This document shows positions 35,293-41,681 of a stretch of DNA of 41,681 nucleotides, in pieces. A program made the translations under genes and the position numbers. Numbering within the stretch: position 1 is the stretch's first letter; every line of letters begins with the position of its first letter. Where the stretch lies: assembly GCA_023228865.1 (NCBI GenBank), contig JALOAH010000039.1, positions 1-41,681 of the forward strand, written 5' to 3'. Source of the stretch: Porticoccaceae bacterium (GTDB lineage Bacteria > Pseudomonadota > Gammaproteobacteria > Pseudomonadales > Porticoccaceae). The notes beneath the pieces were generated by a model. That model was not told where the DNA came from, did not search any database, and worked only from the letters and a program-made list of their open reading frames with translations.

Positions 35293-37362
35293 TTATAATC
35301 TTGACGCCCCCTCAGCTTCAGCGCCGGACTCGCGCTGACCCAGCGCTTCTTTTGCCCCTGCGCGAATATACATATAGAGGCTGTTTACTTGATCGTCAGT
35401 AATCTCTGAAAACCTCGGCATGCCGTATCTGGCGGCGGCGTCGCTTCTCAAGAAGGTGCCAAGAGCGTCTTTTGAGAGCGCGATGGCCGAACCACGCAGA
35501 TCAGGCGCCTGGGCGCCGACGCTTTTCAAGTTGATGCCATGGCACATGGAACAGCCTTTTTCACCAAAGAGAGCCGCCCCTGAAACAACGGCGTCTTCAT
35601 CAATAACCAGGTTGTCATCGTCGAGAAAGGCCTGGGTTGATGCCTCCTTGCTACTTTCGGGCAAAGCTATATTGGCGTCCAGAGCAAACGTCAGCAGGCG
35701 CCGTGGCTCACCGTATTTCCAGTAGGTTTTATTAAAATTTCCGGTTGCAGCAGACGAACCGCCATAGCCGACCAGAAGAGAGATATATTGTTTGCCGGCG
35801 ACGCTATAGGTGATCGGCGCAGAAATAATTCCCTGGTTGGCATTAAAGCTCCAAAGCTTTTCGCCTGTCTCTGCATTGAAAATCTCAAAGATGCCCTCTT
35901 CCGTACCCTGCAAGACGAGATTTCCAGCAGTAGAAATCACCCCACCATTCCACATGGTAGTTCTCTGCACCGACCACCGCAGTTTTTGGCTGACGGGATC
36001 CCAGGCCAACAGCTTGCCTTTGCCGTCCTGCTCATCTTCGATCACAAAATTGAGGGAAACCCCACCCACCAGTTGATCAGGATTGACTTTTAGGTGGGTA
36101 CCCGCCTGCATATAGGGAATATAAGACAGGCCTGTCTGCGGACTGAAGGACATGGCCTGCCAGTTATGGCCGCCAAGCGCTCCCGGCCACACGGTCATTT
36201 CGCCATTTTCAAAACGAATGTTGGCCGCTTCGACAGGGTGTCCAGTGGCAACATCAATACGCTCAGCCCAGGTTACCTTGCCGGTTTTTTCGGCGGAAAT
36301 CAGTTTTCCGGTTTCCCTGTCGATAACATAGAAAAAACCGTTGGTGGGTGCCTGCATGAGAACAGGACGGATGCGTCCGTCGATTTCCAGATCTGCCAAT
36401 AAGATATCCGCCGTGGCTTTGTAGTCCCAGGCTTCGCGGGGGTTAACCTGATAGTGCCAGATATATTTTCCCGTATCCGGCTCTAAGGCGACAATGGAAA
36501 CCAGAAACAGATTATCGCCATCTCCAGGGCTGCGCACGCTGGGGTTATAGGGACCGGAATTGCCGGTGCCTATATAAAGTCTGTCCAGTTTTTCATCATA
36601 AGTGATACCGTGCCAGACAGTGCCGCCGGTGCCGGTCTTCCAGTATTCGCCGCTCCAGGTTTTGGCAGCCATTTCCATAACGGGATCGCCGGCATTGTCT
36701 TCAGGGCTGCCAGGAACCGTATAAAACCGCCACAGTTGTTTTCCGGTTTTAAGATCAAAGGCGGTGACAAAACCGCGATTACCCCAGTCGGCGCCGCCGT
36801 TGCCAATAATCACTTTATCCTTAAACACCCTTGGCACACCGGCGCTGAAATAATTTTGGTCTTGTGGAAAGGTGCGAACATTCCAGAGCAGTTCACCGGT
36901 TTTGGCATCCAGCCCTTGCAACCTGCCGTCATTGGTGGCAACAACAATTTTGCCGTCACCATAGGCAACGCCGCGATTGGCTCTGAAAACAGTGCGTAGC
37001 TGTTCTGGCTGTATGTTTTTCCACACTTCCGGGTCGTGTTGCCAGAGAAGTTTTCCTGTTACAGCATCCACTGCATAGACAACAGAGCCGCTGCCGGGAA
37101 AATAAAGGACGCCGTCAACACTGATGGGGGTTGCTTCCAATGCCGCTCTTTCATCGGGCAAATCCAGATACCAGCTCAGGCCTAAGCGGCCAACAGTGTC
37201 CGTATTAATTTGACTCAGGGGGCTGAAATGATTATCGGAGTTATCATGACCTTTCATTGGCCAACCCTTATCCTGTTCCGGGGCTAAAATTGTTCCGGCG
37301 TTCAGGCTTAGAGCCGTGAAGGCAAGAATAACAGCAGCAAGCCAGACATGTTTTGTGATCAT
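35293..37362 (-). CDS. PQQ-dependent quinohaemoprotein alcohol dehydrogenase
   Basis: 689 residues with a Sec signal (HVWLAAVILAFTALSLNAG). The eight-bladed propeller of PQQ dehydrogenases follows, with tryptophan-docking repeats (GVLYFPGSGSVVYAVDAVTG, DGRLQGLDAKTGELLWNVRT, GYITYDEKLDRLYIGTG-like blades) and the active-site Asp region (PSVRSPGDGDNLFLVSIVAL). A C-terminal cytochrome c domain carries C604-S-M-C607-H608 and a Met-bearing loop (RYGMPRFSEIT). It oxidises alcohols in the periplasm and passes electrons to its haem. Oddly, the vicinal Cys-Cys pair next to PQQ in this family is absent: the site reads TVFRANRGVAYGD, and the only cysteines are the two haem ligands. Divergent from a truncated LysR. 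Confidence 0.92.
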   Translation of the reverse strand: MITKHVWLAAVILAFTALSLNAGTILAPEQDKGWPMKGHDNSDNHFSPLSQINTDTVGRLGLSWYLDLPDERAALEATPISVDGVLYFPGSGSVVYAVDAVTGKLLWQHDPEVWKNIQPEQLRTVFRANRGVAYGDGKIVVATNDGRLQGLDAKTGELLWNVRTFPQDQNYFSAGVPRVFKDKVIIGNGGADWGNRGFVTAFDLKTGKQLWRFYTVPGSPEDNAGDPVMEMAAKTWSGEYWKTGTGGTVWHGITYDEKLDRLYIGTGNSGPYNPSVRSPGDGDNLFLVSIVALEPDTGKYIWHYQVNPREAWDYKATADILLADLEIDGRIRPVLMQAPTNGFFYVIDRETGKLISAEKTGKVTWAERIDVATGHPVEAANIRFENGEMTVWPGALGGHNWQAMSFSPQTGLSYIPYMQAGTHLKVNPDQLVGGVSLNFVIEDEQDGKGKLLAWDPVSQKLRWSVQRTTMWNGGVISTAGNLVLQGTEEGIFEIFNAETGEKLWSFNANQGIISAPITYSVAGKQYISLLVGYGGSSAATGNFNKTYWKYGEPRRLLTFALDANIALPESSKEASTQAFLDDDNLVIDEDAVVSGAALFGEKGCSMCHGINLKSVGAQAPDLRGSAIALSKDALGTFLRSDAAARYGMPRFSEITDDQVNSLYMYIRAGAKEALGQRESGAEAEGASRL

Positions 37363-37619
37363 TGTTGAAACTCCAGATTAGCAACAGGTTATACTTATAC
37401 TTGACAAGCAGGTCAGAACAAAAACAGGAGACATTGTCATTTAACGCAGCATCCGGCAATTTTTACAGGAAGAAATCCCCGGTGTTGCCTAAATTGGTTC
37501 GCATTAAGAACGCATATAATACTGACCACCCGGAAAAATAAAAGTTATTTCAGGAAAATTTTTGCAACCAGTCATCTCAATGGTCAACCTTGACAATAAA
37601 CGACACAGAGAATCCTTCC

Positions 37620-37997
37620 ATGAACAAGCCACTACAAAAAAGTTTGCGCGCCATTGATTTGAATCTGTTGCCCATACTGAGGGAACTGCTTTATAGCCAA
37701 AATGTCTCCAAGGCGGCGGAACGCCTCCACATGACACAACCCGCTGTCAGCGATGCCTTGGCCAGGCTAAGAAATCAGTATGGCGATGAAATTCTGGTGA
37801 GGGTCGGCAGAAACATGGTCATTACCCCCTTTGCCAAAACTCTGATTGAACCGCTGGATGAACTTCTTGGCCGTATTGACAGTCTGACCAACGCCAACAA
37901 CCAAGACGCCATTGCCGCTATTGACTCGACAACCATTGATTCCTGGTTAATGGCAAAAAGACCAGCAAAACAGCGTCAAGAAACATCGAACCTATAG
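37620..37997 (+). CDS. LysR-type regulator reduced to its HTH domain
   Basis: 125 residues from the ATG at 37620. The N-terminus is a NodD/LeuO-like LysR HTH (RAIDLNLLPILRELLYSQNV, SKAAERLHMTQPAVSDALAR, LRNQYGDEILVRVGRNMVIT). After the linker helix (ALIEPLDELLGRI-like) the frame ends in an unrelated tail (SWLMAKRPAKQRQETSNL) with no effector domain. Full proteins have about 300 residues. It is divergent from the PQQ dehydrogenase and upstream of the flavin oxygenase, where a pathway regulator would sit. It is probably a truncated gene. Confidence 0.8.
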   Translation: MNKPLQKSLRAIDLNLLPILRELLYSQNVSKAAERLHMTQPAVSDALARLRNQYGDEILVRVGRNMVITPFAKTLIEPLDELLGRIDSLTNANNQDAIAAIDSTTIDSWLMAKRPAKQRQETSNL

Positions 37998-38238
37998 ATT
38001 TCAGCTGTACCAACTATTCGAATTTTTGTTTTAACTTTTGGCAAAATTCCCGTAATCTGCTGTTTCGCTAAGCGCAGTTGGTGCAGAACATGCCAAGCCA
38101 TGGATAGAAGAGACATTTATTTTTACATTCAGCTTCAGGGAACCTGCAAACCAAGCTGCTTTAAAAATTGGCCAGGATCTACCAGCTGAAATACATAATT
38201 TAAAACCACAAAATCTTTACTTTCAGGAGCTACTTACC

Positions 38239-39399
38239 GTGTCAATCACATCAACACTGATCTCAAGAGCCAGAGAAATTGCCCCGCTGGTGGCGGCAGA
38301 GGCGGAAAATACCGACCGCAACGGCGCCATTTCCGACAAAGTCATAGATGCTTTTTGCGATGCTCAGCTACTGGAAATTCTGGTGCCAAAGCGCTTTGGC
38401 GGCCATGAACTAAATTATGAAACCATGGCAAGGGTGGTTTATGAAATTGCCCCCCATTGCACCTCCACAGCCTGGGTACTTTCCTTCTATATCGGCCACA
38501 ACTTTATTCATTCCCTGTTCCCGGAAAAATCCCAGGAAGAAGTGTTTGCCAATCGCCCCTATGCACTGACCCCCGGGACTGTGGCGCCAAATTTTAGCCT
38601 TACACCTGTGGATGGCGGCTATATTGCCAATGGCAGGAGTTCGTGGAATTCCGGCAGCTCAAGATGCGACTGGTTTCTCAACAATGGCCTGGTCAAGATA
38701 GAAGGACAACCGCCGACGATGCGCTGTTTTTTTGTCCGCGCCAAGCACGCCAATATCATCGACAACTGGAATGTAGCGGGCATGAAAGGCACATCCAGCG
38801 GCGACATTGAACTCAAGGATGTTTTTGTCCCCGAATACCACACCACAGAAACCCTGGGTCTACTGGGCGGCACATCTCCAGGTTCCTTGATTCACAAAAC
38901 GCCGATTTATTCCATGCCTCTGCTGCCCTTTGTGCTCGGCGAGGTCATGCCTGTGGTTGTCGGCGCCTACCGCGGTGCAGCCAATGACTTTAAAAAACTT
39001 ACCGAAGAACGCTTCACAACGTTCACTTCGGCAAAAGTTCTCAGCAAACAAACAGCGCAAATGCGCATAGGGCACGGGCAGACTGGCGCCGCACTCGCTG
39101 AAGCCATGCTCGAAAACTATATTGCAGAAATCGACCGCGCCGATGTCGATCGCTTCAAACCTCTGGAGGCGCGTGCAGCCGCAAAGAGCAAGGTGTCCAT
39201 GGTCACGGATTTTTGCAGTTCTGGGATCAATTATCTCTTCAAAGGTGCGGGCGCCGGTGCATGGCGCAACGAATCATCCCTGCAGCGCTTTTTCAGGGAC
39301 TTGAACATGTTAACCGTTCATGGATTTCTCGACCTCGAAGTGGCAACAGAAACCTACGGCAGAATTTTGGTTGGCCTGCCCCCTGAAAGTCCGTTGTAA
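38239..39399 (+). CDS. Class D flavin-dependent monooxygenase, HsaA-like oxygenase
   Basis: 386 residues from a GTG start (no earlier start in the open frame; AGGAG nine bases upstream). The acyl-CoA-dehydrogenase fold without CoA-specific motifs matches the oxygenase component of two-component hydroxylases such as HsaA and TftD: EILVPKRFGGHELNYETMAR, STAWVLSFYIGHNFIHSLFP, GGYIANGRSSWNSGSSRCDW, WNVAGMKGTSSGDIELKDVF and RFFRDLNMLTVHGFLDLEVA. These enzymes hydroxylate phenolic rings with reduced flavin from a separate reductase, which is not in the window. An acyl-CoA dehydrogenase-like desaturase is the main alternative. Confidence 0.85.
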   Translation: MSITSTLISRAREIAPLVAAEAENTDRNGAISDKVIDAFCDAQLLEILVPKRFGGHELNYETMARVVYEIAPHCTSTAWVLSFYIGHNFIHSLFPEKSQEEVFANRPYALTPGTVAPNFSLTPVDGGYIANGRSSWNSGSSRCDWFLNNGLVKIEGQPPTMRCFFVRAKHANIIDNWNVAGMKGTSSGDIELKDVFVPEYHTTETLGLLGGTSPGSLIHKTPIYSMPLLPFVLGEVMPVVVGAYRGAANDFKKLTEERFTTFTSAKVLSKQTAQMRIGHGQTGAALAEAMLENYIAEIDRADVDRFKPLEARAAAKSKVSMVTDFCSSGINYLFKGAGAGAWRNESSLQRFFRDLNMLTVHGFLDLEVATETYGRILVGLPPESPL

Positions 39400-39642
39400 A
39401 AAACCTTATTGAGGTTGCCAGGCTGGACAGATACAATTTGGCTTATTGGGTAATCGCATTAATTTTACAGACTCTAGAATATCGCGTGCTGGGCTCGCGC
39501 CTACAAATCACCACACGCAAGCCACACACAGCGGCACGGATACTCTCTTGCGCAGCAAGCCATTAACCAGATATTCTCTAAGGAAACTCTGACTAATGTC
39601 ATTCCCGCGCAAAGGGAATCTATAATCCGTTGATTTTTTCTG
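39400..39642. other. Spacer with a REP-like element
   Basis: No gene is seen. From 39598 a GTCATTCCCGCG... type sequence begins the left half of a REP/MITE-like palindrome (left TCATTCCCGCGC, right GACTCCCGCCTGCACGG then AGTGAC). This dispersed repeat type is common in many proteobacterial genomes. Confidence 0.45.
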
Positions 39643-39695
39643 GACTCCCGCCTGCACGGAAGTGACGAAAACAGAATTAATGAGAGCTTCCTTAA
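39643..39695 (+). repeat. 53-bp direct repeat, copy 1
   Basis: Matches 40693-40745 at 48 of 53 positions by eye. It starts GACTCCCGCCTGC and ends with the ACAGAATTAAT..., GAGC, TCCTTAA tail. The internal palindrome is imperfect in this copy. It lies just before the FAH-family gene. Confidence 0.85.
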
Positions 39696-39721
39696 TCAAT
39701 AAATTCAGGAGTAGATTTTTA

Positions 39722-40582
39722 ATGAAATTAGCATCTTTTTCACCTGCCAACAGCGTAGATAACTCTCCACGCATAGGTATTGTTATTGACAGCGGCATGG
39801 TCGATACAAGGAAACACCTTGCGAATTGTCCCTCAGACATGAAAATACTCATAGACGAATGGGATCAATGGGCAGAAAAATTCAAATCACTGACGACCCT
39901 AAAACCAGATTTTGCGCTTTCAGGGTGCCACTTTCATGCCCCTATATCCCGTCCGGGAAAGATCATGGGCATGGGTTTGAACTATTCTGATCACGCCGCA
40001 GAAGCCAATATGGAACTTCCCAAAGAACAGATGTGGTTTTGCAAGGCTGTCACCAGCGTTAATGGCCCCTATGACCCAATTCAACTGCCCAAAGCCTCCA
40101 GCAAGCTGGACTACGAGGCAGAGCTGGTTTTTGTTATTGGCAAGCGCTGCCGCCATGTCAGTCGCGAAGACGCCAAATCAGTGATTTTTGGCTATTGCGT
40201 CGGCAACGATGTCAGTGTCCGCGACTGGCAGTTCAAAAGCTCTCAATTCAATATTGGCAAATCCTTTGATTCCCACGCGCCCTTTGGCCCCTGGATTGTT
40301 ACGCCGGATGAAATCGATCCCCACAACCGCGCCATTCGCTGCACCGTAAACGGTGAGGAACGCCAAAATTCCAATACGTCCTACTTTATTTTTGACTGCT
40401 ACGATATGGTGGCTTTTCTCTCCCAGGCCATGACTCTGGAACCTGGCGACATTTTTTACACAGGCACACCCAGCGGCGTTGGCGCCGTGATGACGCCGCC
40501 GAAATGGCTCAAGGAAGGGGATATTGTTCGCGTTGAAATTGAGGGTATTGGCGCTATAGAAAACAGGGTTTTACCGGAATAA
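39722..40582 (+). CDS. Fumarylacetoacetate hydrolase (FAH) family protein
   Basis: 286 residues from the ATG at 39722, with AGGAG upstream. FAH fold: KIMGMGLNYSDHAAEANMEL, LDYEAELVFVIGKRCRHVSR (metal ligands Glu/Glu), GYCVGNDVSVRDWQF (Asp ligand), GKSFDSHAPFGPWIVTPDE and TGTPSGVGAVMTPPKWLKEG. Family members hydrolyse C-C bonds of beta-diketones or decarboxylate/hydrate ring-cleavage products in aromatic degradation. It is next to an HsaA-like oxygenase and a KstD-like flavoprotein, which suggests ring catabolism. The exact substrate is unknown. It is flanked by 53-bp direct repeats. Confidence 0.93.
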   Translation: MKLASFSPANSVDNSPRIGIVIDSGMVDTRKHLANCPSDMKILIDEWDQWAEKFKSLTTLKPDFALSGCHFHAPISRPGKIMGMGLNYSDHAAEANMELPKEQMWFCKAVTSVNGPYDPIQLPKASSKLDYEAELVFVIGKRCRHVSREDAKSVIFGYCVGNDVSVRDWQFKSSQFNIGKSFDSHAPFGPWIVTPDEIDPHNRAIRCTVNGEERQNSNTSYFIFDCYDMVAFLSQAMTLEPGDIFYTGTPSGVGAVMTPPKWLKEGDIVRVEIEGIGAIENRVLPE

Positions 40583-40692
40583 AAAGGGCCTTCTAACAAC
40601 GAACCAACAGCAACGGAAATCTATCGCCAACAGGGTTCGCAGCTACATAAAATTGCTCGATAAATAACTGCTTTAACTGTTCTGTCAAATGT

Positions 40693-40745
40693 GACTCCCG
40701 CCTGCGCGGGAGTGACAAAAACAGAATTAATCAGAGCATCCTTAA
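40693..40745 (+). repeat. 53-bp direct repeat, copy 2
   Basis: Second copy of the repeat at 39643-39695 with five differences. Here the palindrome is perfect (ACTCCCGC, CTGC, GCGGGAGT). It ends inside the last codons of the minus-strand flavoprotein gene, so it may have reshaped that gene's 3' end. Confidence 0.85.
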
Positions 40746-41681
40746 GTCTTTGCCGCCAGATGTTTCGCAGCTCTGTAGCCAAACGTCATTCCCGGACCAA
40801 TGCCGGAACCACCACCAGGGTATACGCCGCGCATCACAGAATTTTGATCCAGTCCCACGGCATAAAGACCATCAATAACGGCACCCTCTTCCGTCATCAC
40901 CTGGGCATCGACCGTGGTTTTCATTCCTAGAACAGTGCTGACATCGCCGGGATGAATGGCCACGGCATAGAATGGTCCTTCAGACAAGGGCGCCAAATTC
41001 GGATTTGGCGTATGGTTGAAATCCCCCTGGGAATTGTCATATGCATTACCGCCACGATTAAACTCAGGATCATTGCCGTCCTTTGCGTGGCTATTAAACG
41101 TTGCTATGGTTTCAGAGAGGGTTTGTGGGTTTATGCCCAGCTTGGCAGCCAGTGCCGTTATGGTCGGCGCTTTAATCAAATAGCCATTTTTAATAAAGTG
41201 GCCAATAGGATAAGGGGCAGCTAGCGCAAAACCCATTCCATAGGAACGCAAAAACTTGTGATCGCCAATAAAATAGGCGGTGGTAATGTTATTTTTCTGC
41301 ATGATATTGACAAATGTCTGATAGGGTGCGGCTTCATTGGCAAAGCGTTTGCCACTTTGATCGACAATGATCGATCCTGGTTTGCCACGATCTGGACCAA
41401 AGTGGGGATATTTCGACAGAGAACCATCTTTGTTAACCATTATCGACACCGGCGCCCATACACCATTTTCCGGATTCACCGCCCCCAGAGCACCACCGGC
41501 TTCTTGCCCTATACGAATACCATCGCCGGTATTTTCATCGGGCTGAACACTGATATGAGAGTCAGCAAGAGGAATATATTTCGCCCGCAACTCAGGATTG
41601 GCGCCAAAACCGCCGCTGGCAAGAACCACACCTTTTTTCGCAGTAATAGTAACGGCGACGCCTTCCCGCTGCACAATGGCG
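40742..41681 (-). CDS. FAD-dependent oxidoreductase, fumarate-reductase/3-ketosteroid-dehydrogenase family (partial)
   Basis: The last 313 codons of a minus-strand gene whose start lies beyond the window. GVVLASGGFGANPELRAKYI is the second FAD contact of the FAD_binding_2 family. The end LYAVGLDQNSVMRGVYPGGG, SGIGPGMTFGYRAAKHLA closely resembles the KstD-type C-terminus (YPG then IGPAMTFGY). Members dehydrogenate steroid or cyclic ketones, or reduce fumarate-like acids. Convergent with the FAH gene across a repeat copy. The N-terminal FAD motif and most active-site residues cannot be seen. Confidence 0.85.
   Translation of the reverse strand, partial: AIVQREGVAVTITAKKGVVLASGGFGANPELRAKYIPLADSHISVQPDENTGDGIRIGQEAGGALGAVNPENGVWAPVSIMVNKDGSLSKYPHFGPDRGKPGSIIVDQSGKRFANEAAPYQTFVNIMQKNNITTAYFIGDHKFLRSYGMGFALAAPYPIGHFIKNGYLIKAPTITALAAKLGINPQTLSETIATFNSHAKDGNDPEFNRGGNAYDNSQGDFNHTPNPNLAPLSEGPFYAVAIHPGDVSTVLGMKTTVDAQVMTEEGAVIDGLYAVGLDQNSVMRGVYPGGGSGIGPGMTFGYRAAKHLAAKT

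Noticed and set aside
1..41681. CRISPR array, rRNA operon or complete tRNA gene
   Set aside because: No regularly spaced repeats, rRNA sequence or full cloverleaf was seen on either strand; only the isolated tRNA 3' end at 23,850.

Overview
The window looks like a junction between a mobile, metal-resistance-bearing region (about 1-23,870) and the chromosome of a gammaproteobacterium, probably marine or hydrocarbon-associated. The grounds are the liu (leucine/isovalerate) gene order, HD-GYP signalling, acyl-CoA dehydrogenases, a PQQ alcohol dehydrogenase, and ICE genes of the Pseudomonas/PFGI-1 type. No species call is possible from sequence reading alone.

Mobile region. 1-1926 holds a divergent pair, a coiled-coil KfrA-type DNA-binding protein (partial) and a tyrosine recombinase, separated by 204 bp with a strong 32-bp dyad. 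This matches the TnpT/TnpS cointegrate-resolution module of Tn4651/Tn5041-type Tn3-family transposons. After a headless cytochrome c remnant comes a five-gene minus-strand copper/silver module: CopL-like protein, DUF411 lipoprotein, CusC, CusB (fused to a CusF-like domain) and CusA. Next are a CDF-like fragment, a frameshifted LysE/RhtB exporter and an AbiEi/AbiEii toxin-antitoxin pair. 12,474-20,556 is the distal part of an integrative conjugative element: TIGR03757, TIGR03756 and TIGR03755 proteins, a small membrane protein, TraG-N, DUF3742, a FitAB/VapBC pair and a MobH relaxase. The ICE is cut off right after the relaxase by scrap DNA: an ABC-exporter C-terminus, an unidentified fragment, and a tyrosine recombinase that has lost its catalytic centre. 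Then come a LysR gene, an XRE gene and a LysR-type effector domain without an HTH.

Boundary. At 23,850-23,872 there is an isolated tRNA 3' end (T-loop to CCA, tRNA-Leu-like) followed by an intrinsic terminator. I read this as an attachment-site remnant marking the right edge of the integrated DNA.

Chromosomal part. An HD-GYP protein is followed by a decayed TonB receptor and a liu cluster in which liuA, liuB and liuD are intact. liuR is degraded, and liuC and liuE have lost their middles while keeping both ends. A DmdC-like acyl-CoA dehydrogenase follows, then an AtoE-type transporter pseudogene, again with its centre missing. The last 6.4 kb carries a possible ring- or alcohol-degradation set: a PQQ quinohaemoprotein dehydrogenase without the usual vicinal cysteines, a LysR reduced to its HTH, a class D (HsaA-like) flavin oxygenase, an FAH-family hydrolase between 53-bp direct repeats, and a partial KstD/fumarate-reductase-type flavoprotein.

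Overall this is a genome region undergoing both gene import and gene decay. Several pseudogenes share a central-deletion pattern that deserves checking against raw reads.
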